A stretch of 25,991 bases of DNA from Acidobacteriota bacterium (GTDB lineage Bacteria > Acidobacteriota > Vicinamibacteria > Vicinamibacterales > 2-12-FULL-66-21): assembly GCA_013697225.1 (NCBI GenBank), contig JACCXG010000167.1, positions 1 to 25,991 on the forward strand, read 5' to 3'. Position 1 is the first letter of the stretch. Every line of letters starts with the position of its first letter. The notes under the pieces were generated by a model. That model searched no databases. It had not been told where the DNA came from and was given only the letters and a program-made list of their open reading frames with translations. Below, in pieces: positions 14,542-22,545 of the stretch. The translations under genes were made by a program, and so were the position numbers.

Positions 14542-16328
14542 TCTGCTACCTCGCGCGTAGGACGGGTGCCCATCGCTTCGATCTGCTGCTTCAGCGCAAG
14601 CTGGCGCATGCCAAGGTCGTTAATCCGGTCGTCGTTGTCGGGAATACCGTCATCCAGAAGAAGCCGCATCTGACGCTGCAGATCCGCGCGCTCACGAGCC
14701 AGGAGCCGTCTTCTAAGCTCAGCCATACAGTCCGCCGGCACCAGGACGGGAGGGCCCGTCTGGAGCGTGATTTCTGCTACGAGTTCGGCTTCTTGTGTAC
14801 TTAGACGCTCCAGCAGCGCCTGCGGTAGTCCTTCTGCCGGCCATCCCTGCAGGGATCGCGCCTGTTCGAGGATCGGCGCCGTCGCGAGGCCGGTCAGATC
14901 CGCCCCGGCAAGCTCCTCGAGAATCTGCACCCCAGCGTGCGGATCTTTCATGAGGGCCCATATGAGCCCCCGCTCGAACGTCTTCACCTGTCCCTGCACG
15001 GGAACGTGCCGCCGTTCGACCACGGTTTCCTTCTGAACCGCCGCCTTCCGGATCTCGGCCCGAACGACCTCTTCCGTAATCCTGGCCTTGTGGGACAGCC
15101 GGTCGGCAAACTGATCCCGCGCGGCCGCATCCGGAATCCGTGCAGCAATAGTGAGCATTCTTCCCAGAAATTCCCGTCTCTCGTCGTCGCGCCGCAGATC
15201 GTACTCGGAAGCCGTGCGATCGAGCAGGTAATCGAGATATTGCCGCGAATTCCGCAGCCGCTCCTGATAGGCGGCGCCTCCATGCCTGCGGATGAACGTA
15301 TCGGGATCTTCCCCCGCCGGCATCACGACAACGTTGACCTGGAAGCCCTCGGCGACGAGCAGCTCCGACGATTTCACCGCCGCTCCCTGCCCGGCCGTGT
15401 CGGGATCGAAGCTCAAGACGATCTTGGCGGCAAAACGTTTCAGGAGCCGGGCCTGCGCCGGGGTCAACGCCGTGCCAGACGAGGCGACCACGTTCTGGAT
15501 GCCGGCCTGGTAGGCCTGCGCCACGTCGAAGTAGCCCTCGACCATGACGGCATACCGGGCCCGGGCAATCGCCGGCTTGCTCAGGTGGAGCCCGTAAAGC
15601 GTTCGTCCCTTGACATAAATCGGGGTTTCCGGGGAATTCAGGTACTTCGGGCCGTGCCCCTCTCCCATCGCCCGGCCGCCGAACGCGATGATGGCCCCGT
15701 TGTCCCGGCAGATCGGGATCATCAGCCGGTTCCTGAACCGATCCCTCAGGCTCCCATCGTCGCGCGGCACGGCAAGACCGCTCTTCAGCAGGGTGGGCTC
15801 CTCGAACCCCTCCTTGCGGAGCCGCCGGATGAGACCGTCCCCCCCGGCCGGGGCATACCCAAGGCCCAGGAGGCTGACGGTCTCCTCCTCGATCCCCCGC
15901 TCCTGCAGGAGCCGGCGCGCGGGGCCCCCGGCAGAACTCGCGAGATGTTCCCGGAACCACGACGCGGCCGATTCGTGCGCCTTCAGCATCGACTCGCGGT
16001 CGCGGACGTTCTCGGCGTCCCCCTTGGCGTCTTCTCCTTCCGGGACCTGAAGCCCTGCCCGGGCGGCGAGCTGCCTGACGGCTTCAGGAAAGACAATCCT
16101 GTCGCAAAGCTCGACGAACTTGATGACGTCTCCCCCCAGGCCGCAGCCATAACATTTGAAGAACCCCTTCTCGTAGACGTGGAACGAGGGGGTTTTCTCG
16201 CCGTGGAACGGGCAGAGACCCTTCCATGTCGTGCCGCTCCGGCGCAGGGGTACACGCTCCTGCACGATCTGCACGATGTCCGCGTGCGATTTCAGCTCCT
16301 CGATGAACGCTGCCGGGAAGAGACCCAG
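14538..16328 (-). CDS. dnaG: DNA primase DnaG, probably starting at CTG
   Basis: DnaG makes RNA primers at the replication fork. Domains: CHC2 zinc ribbon (Cys39, His42, Cys59, Cys62 in LCPFHGEKTPSF and KCYGCG), the RNA polymerase core, and a Toprim domain with VEGYFDV and SFDPDTAGQGA, followed by a C-terminal helicase-binding region. I extend the gene to 16328. The family N-terminus GLFPAAFIEELKSHADIVQ is encoded immediately after the mutS2 stop, no ATG, GTG or TTG exists there, and CTG 16328-16326 sits exactly 6 nt after AAGGAG (16340-16335). The first conventional start, GTG 16274, would delete 18 conserved residues. Product 596 aa. It overlaps rpoD by 4 nt and lies 3 nt after mutS2. Confidence 0.95.
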   Translation of the reverse strand: MGLFPAAFIEELKSHADIVQIVQERVPLRRSGTTWKGLCPFHGEKTPSFHVYEKGFFKCYGCGLGGDVIKFVELCDRIVFPEAVRQLAARAGLQVPEGEDAKGDAENVRDRESMLKAHESAASWFREHLASSAGGPARRLLQERGIEEETVSLLGLGYAPAGGDGLIRRLRKEGFEEPTLLKSGLAVPRDDGSLRDRFRNRLMIPICRDNGAIIAFGGRAMGEGHGPKYLNSPETPIYVKGRTLYGLHLSKPAIARARYAVMVEGYFDVAQAYQAGIQNVVASSGTALTPAQARLLKRFAAKIVLSFDPDTAGQGAAVKSSELLVAEGFQVNVVVMPAGEDPDTFIRRHGGAAYQERLRNSRQYLDYLLDRTASEYDLRRDDERREFLGRMLTIAARIPDAAARDQFADRLSHKARITEEVVRAEIRKAAVQKETVVERRHVPVQGQVKTFERGLIWALMKDPHAGVQILEELAGADLTGLATAPILEQARSLQGWPAEGLPQALLERLSTQEAELVAEITLQTGPPVLVPADCMAELRRRLLARERADLQRQMRLLLDDGIPDNDDRINDLGMRQLALKQQIEAMGTRPTREVAE

Positions 16329-16331
16329 TCG

Positions 16332-18794
16332 CTACTCCTTGAGCTCCACGATTGTCACCGCGTGGCCCCCACGTTCCGATGGGGCGGGACCGAACCTGGC
16401 CACGAAGGGATGCGTCTGCAGCCAGGCGGCGAGTCCCTTGCGGAGCTGTCCCGTGCCGTGGCCGTGCACGATCCTGACATGCTGCGTCTCGCTGACGAGG
16501 GCATCGTCCAGGAACTTCTCCGCGCGGCCGATCGCCTCGTCCACGGTGCAGCCGATCACCTTCAGTTCAGTGAGCCCAGCACCCTCCCGGGGCTGCAGGT
16601 CCACCTTCACACGCACCGGTGCCGGCGTTCGAGATCCCTCTGGGGCGATGACCTGGAGTTCGCTCGTCCGCGACCGCAGGCGCTTGCCGCGGACGTCCAC
16701 TTCCGCATCGCGGCCGTTCAACGAGAGCACGACCCCTTCCATCCGCAACGCCCCGACCAGCACCCGATCGCCGACCGCCGGGGCCCTGGCCGGCTCCGCA
16801 GGCGCCTCCGGTGCCGTGGCCACGCCAGTGGTCTGCTCAGCGCTCCTGCGCAGCCGGGCCTCCACCGCGTCCAGCGCCGCGCGCGCCTCCGCGCGGGCAC
16901 CGCCGCTCTCCCCCGTGGGCACGAGGCGTGCGGCCACACGTTCTGCCTGCGTCGCCATCGTCTCGGTGCGAGCCTTGAGCCTGCCGACCACCGCATCGAT
17001 CTCGCGACGCGCCTCGCGCAGGCGGTCGTCGATTTTCTGATCGAGCCGCCGGCGGAACATATCCTCACGGTTCTTCAGGTCCTTCTCGCGGGCGTGCAGC
17101 CGGCTCGTGGCGTCGGCAAGCGCCTGGCGCTCGCGCGCGGCGGCCCGGCGCTCCTGATCGAGAGTCTGCATGTCGCGCTCGACTCTGGCCAGGTGTTCCG
17201 CCAGCTGCGATTCTCTCTCGCTCCGGAAAGAGCGGGCCCGGTCGGTGATCGACTGCGGCAGCCCGAGCCGGCTCGCGATCTCGAACGCGAGGCTGCTGCC
17301 CGGGGTGCCGTAATTCAACCGGTACGTCGGCGCGAAGGTTGCCGGGTCGAAACCGAAGCCGGCGGGGGAGACGCCTTCGGTCGTCGAGGCGTACGTCTTC
17401 AGCGCGTCGTAGTGCGTGGTGGCAATCAGCATCGCGCCGCGCTGGCGGAAGTGCTCGATGATCGACATCGCCAGCGCTCCCCCCTCGACCGGATCCGTTC
17501 CCGCCCCCGCTTCGTCGAGGAGCACGAGCGCCGGGGGCTCGAGCGCCGCGTCCATGGCCACGATGTTGGCGATGTGCCCGCTGAACGTGCTCAGGCTCTG
17601 TGCGATGCTCTGCTCGTCGCCGATGTCGGCGAAGACAGAACGGAAGACCGGCACCTGGGAGCCTTCCTCGACGGGCAGCAGCAATCCGGCCTGGGCGAGC
17701 AGCGGAAGGAGTCCCGCCGTCTTGAGCGCGACTGTCTTGCCGCCCGTGTTGGGCCCTGTGATCACCAGGATCCGCACGGGCGGAAGAAGAAGGACATCGA
17801 CGGGGACCGGGCCGTCCTGCCGGTCTGCCGCGGAATCGCTCCCCAGATACCGGCGCACTGCCGGGATGAGCAACGGATGGCGGGCGCCGCGCAGTTCCAG
17901 CCGGGCCTCGGTCGAAATCTTTGGTTCCACGCCCTGCACGAGGATGGAGAACTGGGCCCGCCCGTTCAGCACGTCGAGCTCGGTTGCCGCAGCGATGGTC
18001 CCCTCGAGATCCTCCGCCCGCGCGCGAAGCGCGTCGGTCAGCGCAAGCAGGATCCGCCTGACCTCTTCGGCCTCCTGCGACTCGAGCGCCACGATGTCGT
18101 TGTTGATCTCGACGGTGTTCAGGGGTTCCAGGTAGAGGCTGGCACCGCTGCCCGAGCTGCCGTGCACGATGCCCGGGATCGCCGTCCGATGCTCGGCGCG
18201 GACCACCAGGACGTACCGGCCATGGCGGTCCGTGACGATCTGCTGCTGCAGGTACTTCGCCGTGTCCCTTCCGCGAAGGTAAGACTCGAGGGTCCCCCGC
18301 AGCCGGGCCCGCTGCCGCCGGAGCGCGTCACGGATGCTCTGCAGCTCGGGCGAGGCATCGTCCAGTACCTCGCCTGAAGGGTCGATAGCCCGGCGGATAC
18401 CCGCGATCTCGCGCTCGAACGACGCCGCGCGATCGGCAATACGGCGAAGCAGGGGGAAGGCGCCTCGCGCCCGCCGCACGGCTCCGCAGGTCCCCTCCAC
18501 TGAGGCCAGGAACGTCGCCAGCGCCACGAGCTGAAGCGACTCGAGCGGACGTCCCTCGACCAGAAGTGCCGCGAGACTCTCTTCGAGATCCTGGGGGGCC
18601 TGGAGGCCGATCTGACCGACGGCAAGGAATCGGACGGTCTCGCTCGTGGCGGCCAAAGCACCGCGGACGGCATCTTCAGACGCCAGGGGGCGCAGCGCCG
18701 CCAGGCGCGCCTCGCCCGAGGGAGTCTGCGCAAAGCCGCGGATCACCTCGACGATCCGGTCGAACTCTAGGGCCTTCAGGGCGCCGGCGTGCAT
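16332..18794 (-). CDS. mutS2: Endonuclease MutS2
   Basis: MutS2 is a MutS-like ATPase with a nuclease domain, involved in suppressing recombination, ribosome-collision rescue or oxidative-damage repair depending on species. The 820-aa protein has the core and lever helices, the ATPase with Walker A GPNTGGKT (about residues 344-351), LSTFSGH and Walker B LVLLDEAGAGTDP, a long Arg/Glu-rich coiled-coil (about 525-640), and a C-terminal Smr nuclease domain with VRIVHGHGTGQLRKGL. It lacks the MutS mismatch-recognition domain, as expected for MutS2. ATG 18794 has no obvious Shine-Dalgarno, but a good sigma70 promoter lies 60-85 bp upstream. It leads the mutS2-dnaG-rpoD run, with dnaG beginning directly after its stop. 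Confidence 0.97.
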   Translation of the reverse strand: MHAGALKALEFDRIVEVIRGFAQTPSGEARLAALRPLASEDAVRGALAATSETVRFLAVGQIGLQAPQDLEESLAALLVEGRPLESLQLVALATFLASVEGTCGAVRRARGAFPLLRRIADRAASFEREIAGIRRAIDPSGEVLDDASPELQSIRDALRRQRARLRGTLESYLRGRDTAKYLQQQIVTDRHGRYVLVVRAEHRTAIPGIVHGSSGSGASLYLEPLNTVEINNDIVALESQEAEEVRRILLALTDALRARAEDLEGTIAAATELDVLNGRAQFSILVQGVEPKISTEARLELRGARHPLLIPAVRRYLGSDSAADRQDGPVPVDVLLLPPVRILVITGPNTGGKTVALKTAGLLPLLAQAGLLLPVEEGSQVPVFRSVFADIGDEQSIAQSLSTFSGHIANIVAMDAALEPPALVLLDEAGAGTDPVEGGALAMSIIEHFRQRGAMLIATTHYDALKTYASTTEGVSPAGFGFDPATFAPTYRLNYGTPGSSLAFEIASRLGLPQSITDRARSFRSERESQLAEHLARVERDMQTLDQERRAAARERQALADATSRLHAREKDLKNREDMFRRRLDQKIDDRLREARREIDAVVGRLKARTETMATQAERVAARLVPTGESGGARAEARAALDAVEARLRRSAEQTTGVATAPEAPAEPARAPAVGDRVLVGALRMEGVVLSLNGRDAEVDVRGKRLRSRTSELQVIAPEGSRTPAPVRVKVDLQPREGAGLTELKVIGCTVDEAIGRAEKFLDDALVSETQHVRIVHGHGTGQLRKGLAAWLQTHPFVARFGPAPSERGGHAVTIVELKE
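16335..16340 (-). promoter_or_regulatory. Ribosome-binding site supporting a CTG start for dnaG
   Basis: On the minus strand AAGGAG is followed by TAGCGA and then CTG. The site lies in the last two sense codons of mutS2; its position is ideal for the CTG and too far (about 60 nt) from the GTG at 16274. Confidence 0.7.
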
Positions 18795-18815
18795 GCGTTG
18801 GGTGCGGGAGTGAAC

Positions 18816-18831
18816 GCCGGGTTCTCCCGGC
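18816..18831 (-). promoter_or_regulatory. Stable hairpin in the mutS2 leader
   Basis: The minus strand reads GCCGGG-AGAA-CCCGGC, a perfect 6-bp GC stem with a 4-nt loop, between the predicted transcription start (about 18845) and the mutS2 ATG. It may stabilise the mRNA 5' end or modulate the operon. Confidence 0.45.
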
Positions 18832-18851
18832 CGTTCTCAGGGCAATCCTCA

Positions 18852-18880
18852 ACTATAGATCAGCCGAGCGCCGCTCACAA
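18852..18880 (-). promoter_or_regulatory. Sigma70-type promoter of mutS2-dnaG-rpoD
   Basis: On the minus strand, -35 TTGTGA (18880-18875), a 17-bp spacer, then -10 TATAGT (18857-18852). The match is 4/6 and 5/6 with ideal spacing. The predicted start near 18845 gives a leader of about 50 nt. Confidence 0.6.
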
Positions 18881-18920
18881 CCGGAGAGCAGCTCTCATTG
18901 CCGGACGGCCGTGGAAGACC

Positions 18921-19682
18921 TCAGGGCAGGTGGTTGATGGAGCTCGCTATGGCGGCCCCGCCGAACCCGTTGTCGATGTTCACGACCGATACGCCGCTGG
19001 CACAGCTGTTCAGCATGCCAAGGAGCGCCGCGATGCCCCCAAAGCTCGCCCCGTACCCCACGCTGGTGGGGACCGCGATGACCGGCACCTCCACGAGCCC
19101 CCCCACGACGCTTGGCAACGCCCCCTCCATTCCCGCGACGACAATGATGACGCGTGCCGCGAGCAGTCTGGCGTGTTCGGCGAGCAGCCGGTGCAGTCCC
19201 GCGACACCGACGTCATAGATGCGATCGACGGTATTCCCCATGATGTCTGCGGTTACGGCTGCTTCCTCGGCCACGTGCAGGTCTGCCGTTCCGGCGGCCA
19301 CGATGGCAATCGTTCCGCGGCCCCGGGGGGTCGACTCGCCCGGACGCGTAATCGTCCTGGCCGTGGGGTTGAAGCGAGTGTCTGGAATCAACGCGCGCAC
19401 GGCATCGTGCGCAGTCGGGTCGGTGCGCGTGACGAGCAGAGCCTGGCCGGAGCCGACGATCCGTTCGGCGATACGCGCGATCTGGTCCGGAGTCTTTCCC
19501 TGGCCGAAAATGACTTCGGGGAAGCCCTGCCTGGCGTGGCGTTCCCGGTCCACCCGGGCGAAGCCGAGGTTCTCGAAAGGGACCTGGCGCAGATATTGAA
19601 AGATGAGTTCCTGCGCGGATTCCGGCGTGTCGGCACCAGTACGGACACGCTCCAGAAGCGCCAGGATATCGTGGCGGGTCAT
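18921..19682 (-). CDS. larB: LarB, nickel-pincer cofactor biosynthesis protein
   Basis: LarB carboxylates and hydrolyses nicotinic acid adenine dinucleotide to pyridinium-3,5-biscarboxylic acid mononucleotide, the first step toward the nickel-pincer cofactor of lactate racemase (LarA) and relatives. The 253-aa protein has an N-terminal helical part and a C-terminal PurE-like domain: GFPEVIFGQGKT, then AIVAAGTADLHVAEEAA, DIMGNTVDRIYDVGVAGLHRLL, VVAGMEGALPSVVGGLV, PVIAVPTSVGYGASFGGIAALLGMLNSCASGVSVVNIDNGFGGA. These glycine-rich loops are diagnostic. No larC, larE or larA is in the window. ATG 19682 is used; it is divergent from the glycosyltransferase with an 87-bp shared promoter gap. Confidence 0.95.
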   Translation of the reverse strand: MTRHDILALLERVRTGADTPESAQELIFQYLRQVPFENLGFARVDRERHARQGFPEVIFGQGKTPDQIARIAERIVGSGQALLVTRTDPTAHDAVRALIPDTRFNPTARTITRPGESTPRGRGTIAIVAAGTADLHVAEEAAVTADIMGNTVDRIYDVGVAGLHRLLAEHARLLAARVIIVVAGMEGALPSVVGGLVEVPVIAVPTSVGYGASFGGIAALLGMLNSCASGVSVVNIDNGFGGAAIASSINHLP

Positions 19683-19704
19683 CGCTCCAAGTGATTGATG
19701 CGCG

Positions 19705-19734
19705 TTGACTTCCGTCTTTGCTGAGCTATAGAAT
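19705..19734 (+). promoter_or_regulatory. Sigma70-type promoter for the glycosyltransferase
   Basis: TTGACT (19705-19710) and TAGAAT (19729-19734) with an 18-bp spacer; the -10 may also be read as TATAGA (19727) with 16 bp. The start would be near 19741, about 30 nt before the ATG. The CTATAG core is palindromic, so a minus-strand -10 for larB (TATAGC) may overlap it. Confidence 0.6.
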
Positions 19735-19769
19735 CACCGTTCGTACGCCGTGACGGATTCATCCTCATC

Positions 19770-21272
19770 ATGAGCTTGCCTCAGACACTGATCCTCGTCC
19801 TGTATTTCTTCATTCTCAGCATCCTGGCAATCTACGGCTGGCATCGCTACTACCTCGTTTATCTTTACATGAAAAATCGGGGGCGGGCGCCGCAGGCTCT
19901 GCCGGCCCCGCGCCGGGATTCGCTTCCCGCCGTCACCATCCAGTTGCCGATTTTCAACGAGATGTACGTCGCGGACCGGCTGATTGCCGCGGTCTGCGAG
20001 ATGGACTACCCGGCCCACCTGCTCGAGATTCAGGTGCTGGACGATTCGACCGACGAGACCAGGGAAATAGCCGAGCTGGCCGTGCGGCGGCACGCTGCGC
20101 GGGGACGCAACATCCAGTACCTCCACCGCGTGGACCGGCGCGGCTACAAGGCCGGGGCCCTCGAGGCCGGCCTGAAGGAAGCCTCGGGCGAGTTCATCGC
20201 CATCTTCGATGCCGACTTCATTCCCCCTCCGGACTTCCTCATGCGGACGCTGCCCCACTTCGCCGCGGACCCGAAAATCGGGATGGTCCAGGCGCGGTGG
20301 GGACACATCAACCAGGATTACTCGCTCCTGACGAAGATCCAGTCGATTCTTCTGGACGCCCACTTCGTGCTCGAACACGGCGGCCGCAACCGCGCCGGTT
20401 GCTTCTTCAACTTCAACGGCACCGCGGGCGTGTGGCGCCGCCAGGCCATCTCCAGCGCCGGAGGCTGGCAGCACGACACGCTGACCGAGGACCTCGACCT
20501 GAGCTACCGTGCGCAGCTGGCCGGGTGGCGCTTCGTCTTCCTGCCGGACGTCATCGCCCCGGCGGAAGTGCCGGTCGAAATGAACTCCTTCAAGTCGCAG
20601 CAGCACCGCTGGGCCAAGGGATCGATCCAGACCTGTCTCAAGCTGATGCCGCGCATCCTGCGGTCCAATCAGCCGTTTGGCGTCAAGGCGGAAGCGTTCT
20701 TCCACCTGTCGGCCAACTTCAACTACGTGCTGATGTCGCTGCTCTCAATCCTCATGTTTCCGGCCATGTGGATCCGCTACAACATGGGCCTGTACGAGAT
20801 GCTGCTGATCGACATCCCGCTCTTTGCCGCGGCGACGCTCTCGGTCTGCAACTTCTACGTGGTGTCCCAGCGGGAGCTCTATACCGACTGGCGGCAGCGC
20901 CTGAAGTACGTACCGTTCCTCATGTCGATCGGCATCGGACTCTGCGTGAACAACACGCGTGCAGTGCTGGAGGCGGTATTCGGGAACCAGAGCGAGTTCA
21001 CACGCACACCCAAATACGGCATCGAGCGGGCGAGCGACGAGTGGGTCGGCAAGAAATACCACCAGTCCGTCGGCGTGCAGCCGATTATCGAGCTGGCGCT
21101 CGGGCTGTACTTCACCGGGACGGTTTTCTATGCCCTGGCCAATCAGATTTACGGCACGCTGCCGTTCCTGATGCTGTTCCAGGTCGGCTTCCTCTACACG
21201 GGGCTCCTCTCGATCCTGCAGCAGTACACCGGCGACAACGTCATGCTGAAGGCGCCCGAAGTCGCCAAGTAG
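19770..21272 (+). CDS. Processive family 2 glycosyltransferase (cellulose synthase/mannan synthase-like)
   Basis: A 500-aa membrane glycosyltransferase. After one N-terminal helix (about residues 5-27), the GT2 catalytic domain shows Asp91 (VLDDSTDE), the DxD motif Asp147-Ala-Asp149 (AIFDAD), TED (239-241) and QxxRW (Gln277-Gln-His-Arg280-Trp281), the complete set for processive beta-glycan synthases. Several C-terminal membrane helices follow (about residues 310-390 and 435-480). The sequence is closest in style to CslA/CslC-like glucomannan or beta-glucan synthases (DRRGYKAGALEAGL; GWQHDTLTEDLDLSYR), but the sugar donor cannot be read from sequence. There is no PilZ domain or BcsB/BcsZ partner nearby, so it is probably not a classical cellulose operon. 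It has its own promoter. Confidence 0.93.
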   Translation: MSLPQTLILVLYFFILSILAIYGWHRYYLVYLYMKNRGRAPQALPAPRRDSLPAVTIQLPIFNEMYVADRLIAAVCEMDYPAHLLEIQVLDDSTDETREIAELAVRRHAARGRNIQYLHRVDRRGYKAGALEAGLKEASGEFIAIFDADFIPPPDFLMRTLPHFAADPKIGMVQARWGHINQDYSLLTKIQSILLDAHFVLEHGGRNRAGCFFNFNGTAGVWRRQAISSAGGWQHDTLTEDLDLSYRAQLAGWRFVFLPDVIAPAEVPVEMNSFKSQQHRWAKGSIQTCLKLMPRILRSNQPFGVKAEAFFHLSANFNYVLMSLLSILMFPAMWIRYNMGLYEMLLIDIPLFAAATLSVCNFYVVSQRELYTDWRQRLKYVPFLMSIGIGLCVNNTRAVLEAVFGNQSEFTRTPKYGIERASDEWVGKKYHQSVGVQPIIELALGLYFTGTVFYALANQIYGTLPFLMLFQVGFLYTGLLSILQQYTGDNVMLKAPEVAK

Positions 21273-21285
21273 TCTGCCAGCCCCC

Positions 21286-21294
21286 TGATATCAT
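21286..21294 (+). promoter_or_regulatory. Possible extended -10 before citrate synthase
   Basis: TGATATCAT fits the extended -10 pattern TGnTATnAT (TATCAT at 21289-21294), with no recognisable -35. Transcription would begin at about 21301, the A of the start codon, suggesting a leaderless mRNA. This rests on motif match alone. Confidence 0.35.
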
Positions 21295-21300
21295 CACTCC

Positions 21301-22440
21301 ATGAGCAGTGATGTGAAGCCAAAGGCGGGGCTCGAGGATGTGGTTGCCGCCTCCTCCGCGATTTGTTATCTGGACGGGGCGCGCGGCGTGCTCGCCTACT
21401 GCGGGTACGACATCCACGACCTTGCGCAAGGGGCCTCCTTCGAGGAAGTCTGCTACCTGCTCTGGCACCGGCGGCTGCCCTCCCGGGCGGAACTCGGCGA
21501 TCTCCAGTCACAGCTCGCGGCGGCCAGGCCTCTTCCGGAACCCGTGATCCGGCTGATGAAGGGGCTGCCTCCCTCCGACGGGATGGACATCCTGCGGACG
21601 CTGACGTCCGCGCTCGCGCACTACGATACCGACGCCGCCGACAATTCCCCCCAGGCAAACTATCGGAAAGCCGTGCGGCTCACAGGACAGCTCGCCAGCC
21701 TTGTGGCGACGTACGGGCGCTTGCAGGCAGGCGGCGGGCCGATCCAGCCGGATCCGGCGCTCGGCCACGCGGCCAACTTCCTGTATATGCTGACCGGAAC
21801 CAGGCCGAACGCCCTGTCGACACGGGCGCTCGACATCGCGCTGGTGCTTCACGCCGATCACGAGCTCAACGCGTCCACGTTCGCCGCGCGGGTTGCCGCC
21901 GCCACGCTCACCGATCTGCACTCTGCTGTCGTCGGGGCGATCGGCACGCTGAAGGGGCCGCTGCACGGCGGCGCAAATGCGGACGTCATGCGTCTGCTCA
22001 TCGAGCTCGGGGAGGATGCCCCTCCCGATCGGATCGACGACGCCATCCGGTCGCGGCTTGCAAAGAAGGTCAAGATCCCCGGTTTCGGGCACCGGGTGTA
22101 CAGGACGGAGGATCCGCGCGCAACACACCTGCGGCGCATGTCCAGGGAGCTCGGGGAACGGGCGGGGAACACCCGCTGGTACGAGATGTCCCAGCGGATT
22201 GAGCGGCTGGTCACCGGGGAGAAGAAGCTGTATCCGAACGTCGACTTCTACTCCGCGTCGACCTACTACACGCTTGGCATCCCGGTGGATCTCTACACGC
22301 CCATTTTCGCGGTCAGCCGGGTTTCCGGCTGGACGGCACACTGCCTGGAGCAGTACGAGAACAACCGGCTCATCCGGCCGCGGACCGACTACCTCGGCCC
22401 GCAGTACCCGCAGACGTTCCTGCCGCTCGATCAACGGTGA
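21301..22440 (+). CDS. gltA: Citrate synthase
   Basis: Citrate synthase condenses oxaloacetate with acetyl-CoA to enter the TCA cycle. The 379-aa protein is of the short (Gram-positive/archaeal type, CitZ-like) class. It begins GLEDVVAASSAICYLDGARGVLAYCGYDI, the typical N-terminus of that class. The catalytic triad is visible: His222 in KGPLHGGAN, His264 in PGFGHRVYR and Asp315 in YPNVDFYSAS; the C-terminal SRVSGWTAHCLEQYENNRLIRP is conserved. A 2-methylcitrate synthase (PrpC) cannot be excluded, but no prpB or prpD neighbour is present. It starts 28 bp after the glycosyltransferase stop with no Shine-Dalgarno; a possible extended -10 sits just upstream. lepA follows after about 105 bp with its own promoter. 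Confidence 0.93.
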   Translation: MSSDVKPKAGLEDVVAASSAICYLDGARGVLAYCGYDIHDLAQGASFEEVCYLLWHRRLPSRAELGDLQSQLAAARPLPEPVIRLMKGLPPSDGMDILRTLTSALAHYDTDAADNSPQANYRKAVRLTGQLASLVATYGRLQAGGGPIQPDPALGHAANFLYMLTGTRPNALSTRALDIALVLHADHELNASTFAARVAAATLTDLHSAVVGAIGTLKGPLHGGANADVMRLLIELGEDAPPDRIDDAIRSRLAKKVKIPGFGHRVYRTEDPRATHLRRMSRELGERAGNTRWYEMSQRIERLVTGEKKLYPNVDFYSASTYYTLGIPVDLYTPIFAVSRVSGWTAHCLEQYENNRLIRPRTDYLGPQYPQTFLPLDQR

Positions 22441-22517
22441 CCCCGGGGCGGGCGGGGGCCACCAGAGCCCCTCCGCCGCCTGCGGGTGTCTCTGCGCCAT
22501 CGCTCCCGGAAGCCCGC

Positions 22518-22526
22518 TGGTATAAT
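22518..22526 (+). promoter_or_regulatory. Extended -10 promoter of lepA
   Basis: TGGTATAAT is a perfect extended -10 (TGnTATAAT) 20 bp before the lepA ATG. No -35 is recognisable at the right spacing. The start would be near 22533, leaving a leader of only about 13 nt. Confidence 0.6.
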
Positions 22527-22545
22527 CCGGCTGTCTCGCCTCCAC

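Noticed and set aside
14937..18377. 1146-codon plus-strand open frame opposite dnaG and mutS2
   Set aside because: It is antisense to two genes with clear catalytic motifs, its product is Arg/Pro/His-rich and unlike any family. Long antisense frames are expected at this GC content.
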